Of a stretch of DNA of 64,000 nucleotides, positions 42,160 through 50,765 are shown piece after piece. This stretch comes from Verrucomicrobiia bacterium DG1235 (GTDB lineage Bacteria; Verrucomicrobiota; Verrucomicrobiia; Opitutales; Opitutaceae): contig DS990593.1 of NCBI GenBank assembly GCA_000155695.1, positions 102,131 to 166,130 on the forward strand. Reading direction: 5' to 3'. Every line of letters begins with the position of its first letter. Within the stretch, counting starts at the first letter, position 1. Below the pieces are notes generated by a model. That model worked only from the letters and a program-made list of their open reading frames with translations. It searched no databases and was not told the DNA's origin. Position numbers and translations under genes: made by a program.

Positions 42160-43323
42160 ATGAGTGAACCAACAAGCGAAGACATGGCTGGCCGAGGGCC
42201 GGAATTGCCGAAGGATTGGCGTCTTTTTCTGGTAAACGCGAAAATGAAGGTCGTCGCGGTATCGGGAATCGACGGCTTCGAGCTGGGAAATTCGCAGAGC
42301 CGCGACGATTTGGCGGACTATTTGACGGAGGAGAGCATGGATTTGGCTGGGGTTGGCGAGCTTTTGGTTTGTCTAGAGGAGATGCCGTCGGAGTGCGAAC
42401 TGCGTATGAGGATTGGAGATCCGGGTCTCAATGTGGTCGCTCGGGGCGTGACGGGAGCCAAGGGGGTGTCTTGCGTGGTGTTGCGGCCTCGCATCGATCC
42501 GGAGGCGGAGAAGGCCTTGTCGAAGGCGTGGGATTGGGCGTCCTGGATGGCACGCTCGCTCGGACTTCTCGACGTGAGACCCGAAGCGGCGCCGATCCGG
42601 GCGCTTTTTGTCGACCAGAACTCGGAAGTGGTAGACTACGGCAAGACGCTTGCTCGCAAGCTCGGCTGTCGCTCGTTTGGGGCGACATCGGCTGGCGAAG
42701 CCCTCGCTCAGGCGAAAGCGAGACTTTATGACCTAGTGGTCATCGACGCGCTTGTGCCTGGTCTGGGAGCGTCGGCTCTTGGCCAACTTCTTCGGGAGCG
42801 AAGCGGGCGCGACTGGGGGCGCTGTCCGACGATCGTCATAATGAGCAAGGACATCCGCAGTCAGGAGAGCGTGGGTCAACTCGCGATTGAGAAGCCAATC
42901 GGAATGAGCGAACTCAAGGAGATGGTGGCGATCGCTCGCCGCGACCGCCATGACTTTTTGCTCAGTCGGGGAGAGGACGGAAAGTTGGAAGTTTTGAGGC
43001 TCGATGTTTGGCAAAACGACAAGCCTTTGCTCAGGCGCCTGTCTCAGGCCTTTATGGCGCAGGCGACGGAGTTCACTTCGAAGCTGAGCGAAAACCCAAG
43101 TTATTCGCTGGGGCATGATTTCGGGAAGGACCTGAAGTCGCTCAAGAACGGCTGCGATCTCCTGCATGCCTACCGTTTGTCGGAGGTTTGCAGGGAGCTT
43201 CTGGCGGAGTGCCAGGATCCTGATTCGCGCGTGCTGAGGCAGAAACTAGATGGCCTGCTCGTTGAAATTGAGAGTTTTCGCTTATTCGCGGCAAGTCACG
43301 GATTGCTGCGCGATTCGAATTGA
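42160..43323 (+). CDS. Receiver-domain protein with PAS-like N-terminus and Hpt-like C-terminus
   Basis: With ATG 42160 the protein is 387 residues; 42130 (ATG) and 42091 (TTG) are other in-frame starts and none has a strong ribosome site. Residues about 1-140 form an unassigned alpha/beta domain, possibly PAS-like. Residues about 146-255 form a receiver domain with IRALFVDQNSEV, the phospho-acceptor in LVVIDALVPG (D196) and conserved lysine in AIEKPIG. Residues about 285-380 look like an Hpt four-helix bundle, but the position of the catalytic HxLKG histidine appears to be lysine in KDLKSLKNG. No DNA-binding output is seen. It may be a phosphate sink or adaptor in a relay; partners are unknown. 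Confidence 0.7.
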   Translation: MSEPTSEDMAGRGPELPKDWRLFLVNAKMKVVAVSGIDGFELGNSQSRDDLADYLTEESMDLAGVGELLVCLEEMPSECELRMRIGDPGLNVVARGVTGAKGVSCVVLRPRIDPEAEKALSKAWDWASWMARSLGLLDVRPEAAPIRALFVDQNSEVVDYGKTLARKLGCRSFGATSAGEALAQAKARLYDLVVIDALVPGLGASALGQLLRERSGRDWGRCPTIVIMSKDIRSQESVGQLAIEKPIGMSELKEMVAIARRDRHDFLLSRGEDGKLEVLRLDVWQNDKPLLRRLSQAFMAQATEFTSKLSENPSYSLGHDFGKDLKSLKNGCDLLHAYRLSEVCRELLAECQDPDSRVLRQKLDGLLVEIESFRLFAASHGLLRDSN

Positions 43324-43416
43324 AGGGAGAAGCGCAGCGAATTTGTGGGTAAATAGCGGCCTGTGCCGCTTATTTAGGTTGATTCAGCCCGTCGCAGTCG
43401 TATCCAAAGATGCCTT

Positions 43417-43692
43417 ATGGCTAAATCTTCTTCTACTAAACCTGCCAACGCAGCTTTCATGAAACCTGTAACACCTGATGCAGTACTTTCTGCTGTGGTT
43501 GGCGCTGACCCACTCCCACGCACCGAACTCACCAAGAAGCTCTGGGACTACATCAAGTCCAACGATCTTCAGAATCCTGAAAACAAGCGCGAGATCCTCG
43601 CTGACGCTAAGCTCAAAGCTGTTTTCGATGGTAAGGACAAGGTTTCGATGTTCGAAATGACCAAGTTGGTCTCCAATCACGTCGTCAAGTAA
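43417..43692 (+). CDS. SWIB/MDM2-domain protein
   Basis: The 91-residue protein is almost entirely a SWIB domain: FMKPVTPDAVLSAVVG, then LPRTELTKKLWDYIKSNDLQ, NPENKREILADAKLKAVF and KVSMFEMTKLVSNHV. SWIB is a chromatin-associated fold of eukaryotic SWI/SNF complexes. Stand-alone bacterial copies are best known from Chlamydiae and related phyla, where one is fused to topoisomerase I or expressed as a small protein. A basic, lysine-rich leader of about 10 residues could contact DNA. It is monocistronic, with its own terminator. Role: probable nucleoid-associated protein, by inference. Confidence 0.93.
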   Translation: MAKSSSTKPANAAFMKPVTPDAVLSAVVGADPLPRTELTKKLWDYIKSNDLQNPENKREILADAKLKAVFDGKDKVSMFEMTKLVSNHVVK

Positions 43693-43717
43693 GGCGAGAA
43701 TCGAATTTTTAAATGAG

Positions 43718-43747
43718 AAGCCCGGGGCGTTTGCTCCGGGCTTTTCT
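43718..43747 (+). terminator. Rho-independent terminator after the SWIB gene
   Basis: Inverted repeat AAGCCCGG (43718-43725) / CCGGGCTT (43736-43743), followed by TTTTC. It begins 26 bp after the stop codon at 43692. Confidence 0.9.
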
Positions 43748-43911
43748 GTTGAAAACCTGATGCAACCTGTTCGTTGCGCATTTCAGGTAGGGCTTAGGAT
43801 TCTCTCTTTTTTCGACGCTAGGTGCGAAAAGGCGTTTCGTCGTTTGGAAACTGATCGAAGGGCGCGTCGGTTTTTTGGGGAAGGCGAAAAAAAGCGAAAT
43901 AGCGAAAAAGG

Positions 43912-44757
43912 TCAATTTCCGAGGGAGGATTTAGCGAGCTTCCCGGGGAAGCTTGGGTCGCTTGCAGGCCATTTTTCTGGGGCGGAGATAGTCGACAGGA
44001 CGGGCAGGTGGTCGGAGGCGAAGCTTTTGATGACTTCGGTGTTTTCGGCCTCGAAGGGGGCTGCGAGAAGAATGAAGTCCAGACCGCGCGAAGGAAAGTG
44101 GGCGGGGAAGGTTCGTTCTCTTTTCGGAAAGTAGTGGTAGTCTTCTTCTCCGGCTGAGCGCTCGATCAGTTGGTGCAGGGCGTCCGAGGAGGAGCGGGAA
44201 CTTGTGTTGAAATCGCCGCAGATGATGGGCGGCAGATGGTAGGGATCCGCGAGGCTGCGTTGGTGGATGGAAGCGATGAGCTGATCGACCTGCCGCAGTC
44301 GCGTCCGGCGTGATCGGAAGTCGAGGTGAAGATTGATGACGTCGATTTCCGTTCCGTCGGCGAGGAAGCAGGCTTCGAGAAAGCCTTTTTCGCCGAGTTT
44401 CTTTTCGCCAAAGGAGACGACTTTCCAGTCTTTTACGGGGAACTTCGAGAGGAAGGCGTTTCCGTAGGCGAGCGGTTTGCGCCCGTCTCTTCGATTATGG
44501 ATTCCGTGGATGGAAACGGGGTAGTCGGTCGCGGATTGGAGGTAGTCGAGCAGATTGATGTGTCCGTTCCAGTGAGAGGAGGCGTCGATCTCCTGGAGGG
44601 CGACGATATCGGGCTGCTGCTCGCGGATGATGTGGGCGATGCGATCGAGGTTTTTGGAGATCGTCCGAGCGCTGCTGAAGCCTTGATAGAGCGAGAGACC
44701 CCGCCCGTGGGCGATATTGAAGGTCATCAGTTTGATTTCTCGTTTTGGAGACTCCAT
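43912..44757 (-). CDS. Endonuclease/exonuclease/phosphatase family protein
   Basis: The 281-residue protein has the EEP fold with all usual metal and catalytic positions. It starts IKLMTFNIAHGRGL, has the Mg-binding glutamate in PDIVALQEIDASS and the YGNAFLSKFPV strand. DVINLHLDFRSRRTRL, ICGDFNTSSRSS and the C-terminal ASDHLPVLSTI with the catalytic Asp-His pair complete the set. Such proteins cleave phosphodiesters in DNA, RNA, lipids or inositol phosphates; no signal peptide is seen, so it is cytoplasmic. It is divergent from the adjacent helicase with only 32 bp between the annotated starts. Confidence 0.87.
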   Translation of the reverse strand: MESPKREIKLMTFNIAHGRGLSLYQGFSSARTISKNLDRIAHIIREQQPDIVALQEIDASSHWNGHINLLDYLQSATDYPVSIHGIHNRRDGRKPLAYGNAFLSKFPVKDWKVVSFGEKKLGEKGFLEACFLADGTEIDVINLHLDFRSRRTRLRQVDQLIASIHQRSLADPYHLPPIICGDFNTSSRSSSDALHQLIERSAGEEDYHYFPKRERTFPAHFPSRGLDFILLAAPFEAENTEVIKSFASDHLPVLSTISAPEKWPASDPSFPGKLAKSSLGN

Positions 44758-44789
44758 TGCTTAGATAGGTAAACGCTTCACCCACGCTA

Positions 44790-47315
44790 GTGAATTTGTT
44801 GCCTAACGAAAGGCTTTGCTCGTTCTTTCATCATAAGTTTATCACTAAGCCCTTTAACGGAACTGTCGTGAATTCATTTGGCGAGCTAGACATTCATCTA
44901 AAGATCCCTGATCTGTGGCAGCAGGACGCGCTTTACAGGATCAAGGCGGGTGAAGATGTGGTGGTGAACGCTCCGACAGGGGCGGGAAAAACGTACTTGG
45001 TCGAGCTCATTGCTGAGACCTACAAGAGCGGGCAGATCGTGCTGGCGGTGCCGACGCGAGCTCTGGCGAACGACAAGCTTCGTGAGTTTCGGGCGAAAGG
45101 CTGGCGCGTGGGAATCGTCACGGGGGACGTAGCGATCGACCCGGAGGCGCCGGTCGTGGTGGCCACCCTTGAAACTCAAAAGCCCCGTTTCTTGCTTGGG
45201 AAAGGTCCGCGGCTTTTTGTGGTAGACGAGTATCAGATGATTGGAGACGAGACGCGTGGGGTGAATTACGAGCTGTGCATCGCTTTGGCTCCGCCCTCGA
45301 CGCAGCTTCTTCTTCTCAGCGGTAGCGTATCCAATCCGCAAGACATTGTGGATTGGCTGCAACGGTTGGGACGTCAGTCTTATCTCATATCTGTGAAGAA
45401 GCGGCCGGTACCGCTGGAGGAAATCCATCTCGATGCTCTCTCGCAGAATCCGCCACGAGGCGTCACTGGGTTTTGGCCGCGCTTGATCGCAAAGGCGCTC
45501 ATGGCGGACCTGGGGCCGATACTCGTCTTCGCTCCGCAGCGAAAGGGCGCCGAGTCTTTGGCGCGTCAGCTGGCGGCGGCCTTGCCTGTAGAGAACTCGC
45601 TTGCTCTCAGTCCGGACCAGAAGCGACTTGCTGGGGGGACGCTGGAGAAGCTGCTCAACAAGCGGGTGGCGTATCATCATAGCGGATTGAGCTATCAGCA
45701 GCGGGCGGGACTTGTGGAACCACTCGCCAAAGCGGGACAGCTGCGTATCGTGGTCTCAACTACAGGACTGGCTGCAGGCGTGAATTTTTCGATGCGTTCC
45801 GTGCTTGTGACGGAGTCGCAGTTTACGCTTAGTGACAGGCAGCAACTTATCCGTCCGGACGAGCTTTTGCAGATGTTTGGCCGAGCGGGTCGACGTGGCT
45901 TTGATACGATTGGCTATGCGCTTGTCGCTCCGGATCGTCCCCGTTTGCGCGAGGGGAGACAGCTCCCGGTGCGGCGTCCTAAGTTGCTTGATTGGCCGAG
46001 CTTGATCGGGATCTTGGATGTAGCGGATCGGTTTGATCGAGAGCCCTTTGAGGATGCCGTTTCCGCTTGTGGTCGCTTGTTTGGAGAAACACCTGCCCGT
46101 TTGGGGGCGGAACATTGTATCCAAAACAGGGATATGCCGTGCGGCCTGATGGTGGATGCGGAACGAGCTCGGTACGCAACGGCGAACAGCGAGGAGATTC
46201 TCAATTCTCAAGGGGTTTGGGAACCTCGACGAAAGCCAGCGCCGGTAGCCTGGGGAAGGGCTATGACAAGGCGTGATGGCAAGCTCGCGCCTGTTTTGGA
46301 AGTGGGGCGGATCGTAAAGGCGTTCGGTGGCGGCAAGCTCGCGCGAATAGAAAAACGATTCGGAAAGAAGCGTTTGATTGGTTTTTTAAATAAGAAGAAA
46401 AAAACGCGGGTGCAGTTGGCGACTTGGCTGTTGGCGGAGTTTGCAGAGAAGGGCGTGAAGCTAGAGAAGCGGTGTGAGGCGGATGCTCTTTCAACGCTGG
46501 ATTGGAATCGTTTGCCCCAGTGTGGTGACTTGGTGGATACGCGAAAAGAGGGGTTTCGGCTGCTTGGGATTTTTGATTTCGAGAAGGTGGAAACGTCGCT
46601 CGATGTTGATGTTCTTGGAGTGCCGCTTTACGAGCCTGAAATGAGACGGGCTTACCCGATCGAATGTCAAAGCTGCTCCCAACGGGCGGTCTGCGAAGGC
46701 GAGTTGAGTCCAGCTCGCAGTCCGGCTCTGGCTTGGCGTCAACTCAAGCTCATCGACGAGCGGGGACGGCCGACTTTGCGCGGACGAATTTTCAGTCTGT
46801 TTCAGGGAGGAGAAGGTTTGGCAATTGCGGCGGCTCTGGAAGACGAGAGCTACGCGGTGGACGCAATCGCTCGGGATATTGCGAACTTGCGGGCGGGGTA
46901 TCGGTTTGACGACTACTCGCAGTACAGTCACCGCATCTCGCGGGCGTGTCGGGTGGCGTATCAGGATCGTAGTTACGATGGTTACTTAAAGCATGGCTTG
47001 CCATTGCAGTACGGAGATGGGGCGGCGGAAGTGATTGCGGGTTGGGCCGCGTCCGGCGGCAAGGGAAGACGCTTGCTGGGCGAAAATTTGAAGTTTGGCG
47101 ATGTGCAGCGGGCGCGTCAGGAGTGGTTGAGTCTGTTGCGCCATATCGTTAATGCGCCGAGCCTTGATTTCGAGCGTTGGGGAGAGCTGCAGAATTGTGG
47201 GAAGGCGATTTTGGCGGAGGACGACCAGAGGCTTTTGGTTGATGACTTGCCGGCCCTTGAACCAGCGCAAATCGGGCGGGTGAGCCATTTGCTGCGTTTT
47301 CCGCGAAAGTGGTAG
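44790..47315 (+). CDS. Ski2-like superfamily 2 helicase
   Basis: This is an 841-residue DExH-type helicase. A glutamine-motif-like DLWQQDALYRI precedes motif I APTGAGKTY; motif Ia is VPTRALANDKL and motif II is DEYQ (VVDEYQMIGDETRG) instead of the usual DEVH/DEIH. Motif III is LLSGSVSNP, then VAYHHSGLSYQQR, STTGLAAGVNF and motif VI MFGRAGRRGFDT. The remaining 450 residues contain a possible ratchet region and a small cysteine cluster IECQSCSQRAVCEGE. The GTG start at 44790 is uncertain; GTG 44868 would begin just before the helicase core and leave more room for the divergent promoters. It probably unwinds RNA or DNA; the pathway is unknown. Confidence 0.85.
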   Translation: MNLLPNERLCSFFHHKFITKPFNGTVVNSFGELDIHLKIPDLWQQDALYRIKAGEDVVVNAPTGAGKTYLVELIAETYKSGQIVLAVPTRALANDKLREFRAKGWRVGIVTGDVAIDPEAPVVVATLETQKPRFLLGKGPRLFVVDEYQMIGDETRGVNYELCIALAPPSTQLLLLSGSVSNPQDIVDWLQRLGRQSYLISVKKRPVPLEEIHLDALSQNPPRGVTGFWPRLIAKALMADLGPILVFAPQRKGAESLARQLAAALPVENSLALSPDQKRLAGGTLEKLLNKRVAYHHSGLSYQQRAGLVEPLAKAGQLRIVVSTTGLAAGVNFSMRSVLVTESQFTLSDRQQLIRPDELLQMFGRAGRRGFDTIGYALVAPDRPRLREGRQLPVRRPKLLDWPSLIGILDVADRFDREPFEDAVSACGRLFGETPARLGAEHCIQNRDMPCGLMVDAERARYATANSEEILNSQGVWEPRRKPAPVAWGRAMTRRDGKLAPVLEVGRIVKAFGGGKLARIEKRFGKKRLIGFLNKKKKTRVQLATWLLAEFAEKGVKLEKRCEADALSTLDWNRLPQCGDLVDTRKEGFRLLGIFDFEKVETSLDVDVLGVPLYEPEMRRAYPIECQSCSQRAVCEGELSPARSPALAWRQLKLIDERGRPTLRGRIFSLFQGGEGLAIAAALEDESYAVDAIARDIANLRAGYRFDDYSQYSHRISRACRVAYQDRSYDGYLKHGLPLQYGDGAAEVIAGWAASGGKGRRLLGENLKFGDVQRARQEWLSLLRHIVNAPSLDFERWGELQNCGKAILAEDDQRLLVDDLPALEPAQIGRVSHLLRFPRKW

Positions 47316-47370
47316 CCTCGGGCGTCGAGGCCGCAAGAAACTGCGTGTGAGGCGCGCTTCTATTGGTCGG

Positions 47371-47817
47371 CTAAATGGCTTCGACTTCCCAGCTCCATTG
47401 ATTCGGCTTGGGGAAGCGTAGCCAGGCGAAGCTGCTGGAGCTACCGTTTCTTGGACCGGTGACGGCTCCGGGATTGAGGGCTCGCGTGCCTTGGCAATCG
47501 TCGTCGAGTGGTTGATGCAGATGACCGTAGAGGATAGCTGTGACGCCTGGCAGAAAGCCGTGTGGCGGCAGGTGCTGCAGATGGAAAGTGAAGCCGTTTC
47601 TCTCGAGGGTTCGAGTTTTGGGCCATGCTCCGTAGGGATCGCAGTTTCCCTGCACTACGAAGAGGGGGCGTCCTAGGTTTTGAATGGGTATCAGGATGTC
47701 TGGTCGAGTAACGTCGCCAAGGTGCCAGATTTCCTCGGCGGATGCGATATGGTCGAGCAGGCGGTTCGGCACTTTGCCGTGCGTGTCGGAAATGACTGCG
47801 ATGCCGTGCTCGCTCAT
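47371..47817 (-). CDS. YfcE/MJ0936-type metallophosphoesterase
   Basis: The 148-residue protein has the calcineurin-like phosphoesterase motifs in order: VISDTHGKV (D-x-H), EEIWHLGDVTRPD (GD), FVVQGNCDPYG (GN-D), a histidine in LQHLPPHG and YGHLHQPL (GHxH), then LNPGAV. These bind two metal ions for phosphodiester hydrolysis. Its length is slightly below the usual 155-185 residues. Its start overlaps the stop of the CPBP protease gene by 4 bp, so the two are translationally coupled; a functional link is not evident. Confidence 0.9.
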   Translation of the reverse strand: MSEHGIAVISDTHGKVPNRLLDHIASAEEIWHLGDVTRPDILIPIQNLGRPLFVVQGNCDPYGAWPKTRTLERNGFTFHLQHLPPHGFLPGVTAILYGHLHQPLDDDCQGTRALNPGAVTGPRNGSSSSFAWLRFPKPNQWSWEVEAI

Positions 47818-48749
47818 ACCCTTTTCTTTCCTAACATGAAGGCGAAGATGGCGACGAACAAGAGAAGGACCACGCTTACCCAGTAGCCGTCTGCCACGTT
47901 GGTGGTGCCGCTGAAGGCGTTGGCCTTATCTGTGGTCTCGAAGGCCCTTCCGAAGAACTTTATGGTGAAAACCCATCCAGCGTGGATGGCGATGCTTGCC
48001 CAGAGATTGTTAGCGAGCAGGAAGACTTGGTGGAGGACGACGCCTACGAGAAAGATGGCGAGAATGTACTTTAGGTCGAATTCAGTGAATACGGCGAACG
48101 CGGTGCCAATTGCGATCTGCGAAGCCTCTGCTACACCGACATCTAAAGGATTGATAAGGCCGAGCGTGAACTCAGGCGTTTTGAAATGGAGGACTGCGAA
48201 GAAGAAAGAGGAAGCGGCGATTGCGAGAGCGGGGCGAAAGGCTGTGTAGAACATTCTGAATACGAGCCCGCGAAACACGGTTTCCTCTAGGATGCCGATC
48301 AGGAGCGCCGCCACGATGGCTTCTCCTATTCTGCTTGGCAGTGACTCTGAGCTCCACTCGAAGGAGAAGGCTCCGGTAGCGGAATTGAAACCGTAGATCA
48401 GTAATATCATCACGATACCGCTGACAAACCAGTATCCGAATACTGACAGGGCTGGGCGAGCGAAGCCGACGGCCTTAAAACTTGTTATACGGCATTGAAT
48501 GAAGAGGTAGGGAATGAGCAGCAGAACGCTTAGCCAGCGAGCTCTGTCGAAAAAGTTTGGATACGGTTTATGGGCGAGGTAGCCGCTGGCGTCCGGGTCG
48601 AAGTAGTGGGTCAGCCTGAAGGCGATCAAGCTGAGAACCGCGCCCGATATGAGTGAGCCAAAGTAGAGCAGCGCGAGGAGTTTGAGGCCTCGGTAGGAGG
48701 ATTGCTCGGGCGAGAGATCGTAAAGCAGGTGCCGAGGATCGCGAGTCAT
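47814..48749 (-). CDS. CPBP-family intramembrane metalloprotease
   Basis: The 311-residue protein has about eight hydrophobic segments. The CPBP/Abi catalytic motifs are present: GILEETVFRGLVFRMFY (EExxxR) in the middle, then SSFFFAVLHFKTP (FxxxH), and a third motif region in LLANNLWASIAIHAGW with the last histidine. Family members are Rce1-like membrane proteases that process prenylated or other peptides. It overlaps both neighbours by 4 bp (zinc-ribbon gene upstream, phosphoesterase gene downstream), so the three form one operon. Confidence 0.88.
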   Translation of the reverse strand: MTRDPRHLLYDLSPEQSSYRGLKLLALLYFGSLISGAVLSLIAFRLTHYFDPDASGYLAHKPYPNFFDRARWLSVLLLIPYLFIQCRITSFKAVGFARPALSVFGYWFVSGIVMILLIYGFNSATGAFSFEWSSESLPSRIGEAIVAALLIGILEETVFRGLVFRMFYTAFRPALAIAASSFFFAVLHFKTPEFTLGLINPLDVGVAEASQIAIGTAFAVFTEFDLKYILAIFLVGVVLHQVFLLANNLWASIAIHAGWVFTIKFFGRAFETTDKANAFSGTTNVADGYWVSVVLLLFVAIFAFMLGKKRV

Positions 48750-48997
48750 TGGGTTTCGTATTCACCGCCGTCGAGGCGTTTGAGGACCTTGAAGCCTGCG
48801 GCCTTCGCATTGCTGACGGAAGGCTTCCGGTTGATTTTCATTTGCGGAGCGGCGAGCGTGGGGCAGGGTTCGATGTCCTGCCCGCACTTGGGACACTCCA
48901 CGGGGGGAGAATCATGGGAGGCGAGGTGAAGCTCGACTTCGCCTCGACAGAGCTTACAGCGGCCGGATGTCGGTCTGAATCGCTGCAGTGGCATCAA
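48746..48997 (-). CDS. Small zinc-ribbon protein
   Basis: The 83-residue protein has two CxxC knuckles, CKLC and CPKC, about 19 residues apart, and another cysteine just after in EPCP. This predicts a single zinc ribbon in the N-terminal half. The C-terminal half, ending NAKAAGFKVLKRLDGGEYETQ-like, is short and charged and matches no domain I recognise. It is the first gene of a three-gene overlapping operon with the CPBP protease and the phosphoesterase. Function unknown. Confidence 0.72.
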   Translation of the reverse strand: MMPLQRFRPTSGRCKLCRGEVELHLASHDSPPVECPKCGQDIEPCPTLAAPQMKINRKPSVSNAKAAGFKVLKRLDGGEYETQ

Positions 48998-49008
48998 GGC
49001 GCGCTCGA

Positions 49009-50649
49009 CTAGTTGCTCTGCTGGACCAGACCGAGTCGGGCCTGCTCCTCGAGCATCAGAGTCTTGATGTACTGTTCTGCGGAAAATTGTCCGTAGAGGG
49101 ATTTTAGCGACTGCTCGACTTGGGCGTACTGCGGGTCATCCTTGCTGACTTCTGGAACGTCCTTGGAAACTACATACAAGTAGGCGCCTTGGTTTTCTCC
49201 GTTGAGCCGGATAAAATCGGATACTTCTTTGGAGTCTAGTTCGAGCATTGAGGAGAGGGCGCGGCGGTCTAGGCCTTCGGCCGGTTCGACGAGTGTGAAT
49301 TCGTTGAAGGGGGTAACGGATAGACCCGCCTCTTCGGCTGCAGCTCCGAATGAAATTTCGCTGTCCGCATTTGCCTCGAGCTTGGCTTTCAGTTCGACGG
49401 CGTATTCGGCGCGCACTTTGCGGTATTCCTCGGCTCGGACGTCGCTTATGATCTTGTCGCGAAGGGTGTCAAAGGAGGGGACGATGGGCGCGATCACGTT
49501 GTTGTAGAACAACACGATCGAACGGTTTTCGACTTGGAGCGGTTCGGAGTAGAAGCGTTCTGTGGAAAGCTCGAAGGCTTGTTCGACGACATCGCGGCCC
49601 CAGACAGTGCCAATTGGCGTTTGGTTGGCGGCGAAGGGGGAGGAGGTTTTGAGTTCGAGCTCTGCGAGGATGGTCGCAAGGCCTTCGGAGTCGTGCTGGA
49701 AGTCGTTTTCGATGATGCTGACGACGAGATCGTGGGCGCGTTCGGATGCGATTTCCCGGGCGGCGGTGATACGATAGTCGTTGCGGACGGCGAGCCGCGC
49801 TTCCTCGAATGTGATCGGTTCTTCTGGTTCGGCTTCTTCGCCTTCGGCTGGTTCCGCAGGCTCTGGCTGATAGCGGTCGAGGTTGGATTCGAAGTAGGTG
49901 ATGAGCTGATCTTCGGTGGGCTTTACTTGTTCAATGAAGTCGCTGGCGTTGATTTCGATGTAGTCGACGACGCGACGTTCTGGTGTTTGGTAGGTGAAGC
50001 TGAAGTCCTCGTAGTGCTTCTGGAGCATTTCCTCGGTGATTTCGATTTCTGGGGCGTAGGCGCCTAAATCTACTTCGGCGAGCAGGATGGACCAGGTAGC
50101 GAGGCGTTGGCCAAGGCTTTCGAGGATTTCGGATTCGTTTACGAAACCGGCGCCACGGAGCACGGAATAGACTTTGGCGATGCGGTAGTCGTCGACGAGG
50201 ACGCGGTGCAGGTCGCTTTCGGTGACGCCTCCGCCGAGGCGAAGGCTGTCGAGCGCCATGTTGTAGGCTTGGGCGTCAAATTGTCCGAGCTGGTTCTGGA
50301 AGGCCGGCAGGGTTTCGATGTACTGGCGAAGTTCGTCCTTGGTCGGCTCTGGAATGGAGTGCTGGTTGGCGATGTGGAGAACGGTGGCGCGCTCGAAGTG
50401 GAGAGAGCCGCTGGCGCGGTTGTTTCGGTTGAGGGAGGCGCTGAGTTGGGCGTCTGTCTGGAATCGGGCTCGAGCCGCCTCGGTGTTGAGGGGCGTGTCG
50501 AAGAATTTGAGATCCGCGGTTCTTTCTCTTCCCCCGCCGAGTGGTCCCATGTTGCCGATCTGCATGACAAAGGCGACGATGAGGACGCCAAAGATGATGA
50601 TTACGAGTAGCAGATGCTTTTGAAGTTTGTTTTGTATCCAGGATATCAT
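49009..50649 (-). CDS. PpiD/SurA-like periplasmic folding factor
   Basis: The 546-residue protein is anchored by one N-terminal TM helix (LLLVIIIFGVLIVAFVM, about 14-30) and followed by a long periplasmic region. Residues about 60-200 are a SurA_N-type helical chaperone domain (ERATVLHIANQHSIPEPTKDELRQ-like, then QFDAQAYNMALDSLRLGG). An acidic insert PAEPAEGEEAEPEEP is near 270. The C-terminal part contains two PpiC-like stretches without a clear parvulin active-site signature. The layout is that of PpiD, an inner-membrane-anchored chaperone for outer-membrane proteins. It starts 116 bp from the BrkB gene and reads leftward. Confidence 0.8.
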   Translation of the reverse strand: MISWIQNKLQKHLLLVIIIFGVLIVAFVMQIGNMGPLGGGRERTADLKFFDTPLNTEAARARFQTDAQLSASLNRNNRASGSLHFERATVLHIANQHSIPEPTKDELRQYIETLPAFQNQLGQFDAQAYNMALDSLRLGGGVTESDLHRVLVDDYRIAKVYSVLRGAGFVNESEILESLGQRLATWSILLAEVDLGAYAPEIEITEEMLQKHYEDFSFTYQTPERRVVDYIEINASDFIEQVKPTEDQLITYFESNLDRYQPEPAEPAEGEEAEPEEPITFEEARLAVRNDYRITAAREIASERAHDLVVSIIENDFQHDSEGLATILAELELKTSSPFAANQTPIGTVWGRDVVEQAFELSTERFYSEPLQVENRSIVLFYNNVIAPIVPSFDTLRDKIISDVRAEEYRKVRAEYAVELKAKLEANADSEISFGAAAEEAGLSVTPFNEFTLVEPAEGLDRRALSSMLELDSKEVSDFIRLNGENQGAYLYVVSKDVPEVSKDDPQYAQVEQSLKSLYGQFSAEQYIKTLMLEEQARLGLVQQSN

Positions 50650-50765
50650 AGGGAAAAGAGCGATTGAAGGCGGCTAAACTAGGCTTGGCGCCTAGCCTGT
50701 CAATGGACAAAACCTGCGGTTTGCAGAGGGGAATTGATGGGGTTTGGGAGTGAGGAGTGACCTAG

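Noticed and set aside
49534-50067. Rightward open frame of 177 codons opposite the PpiD-like gene
   Set aside because: Antisense shadow, rich in Phe, Gly and Asp, with no recognisable features.
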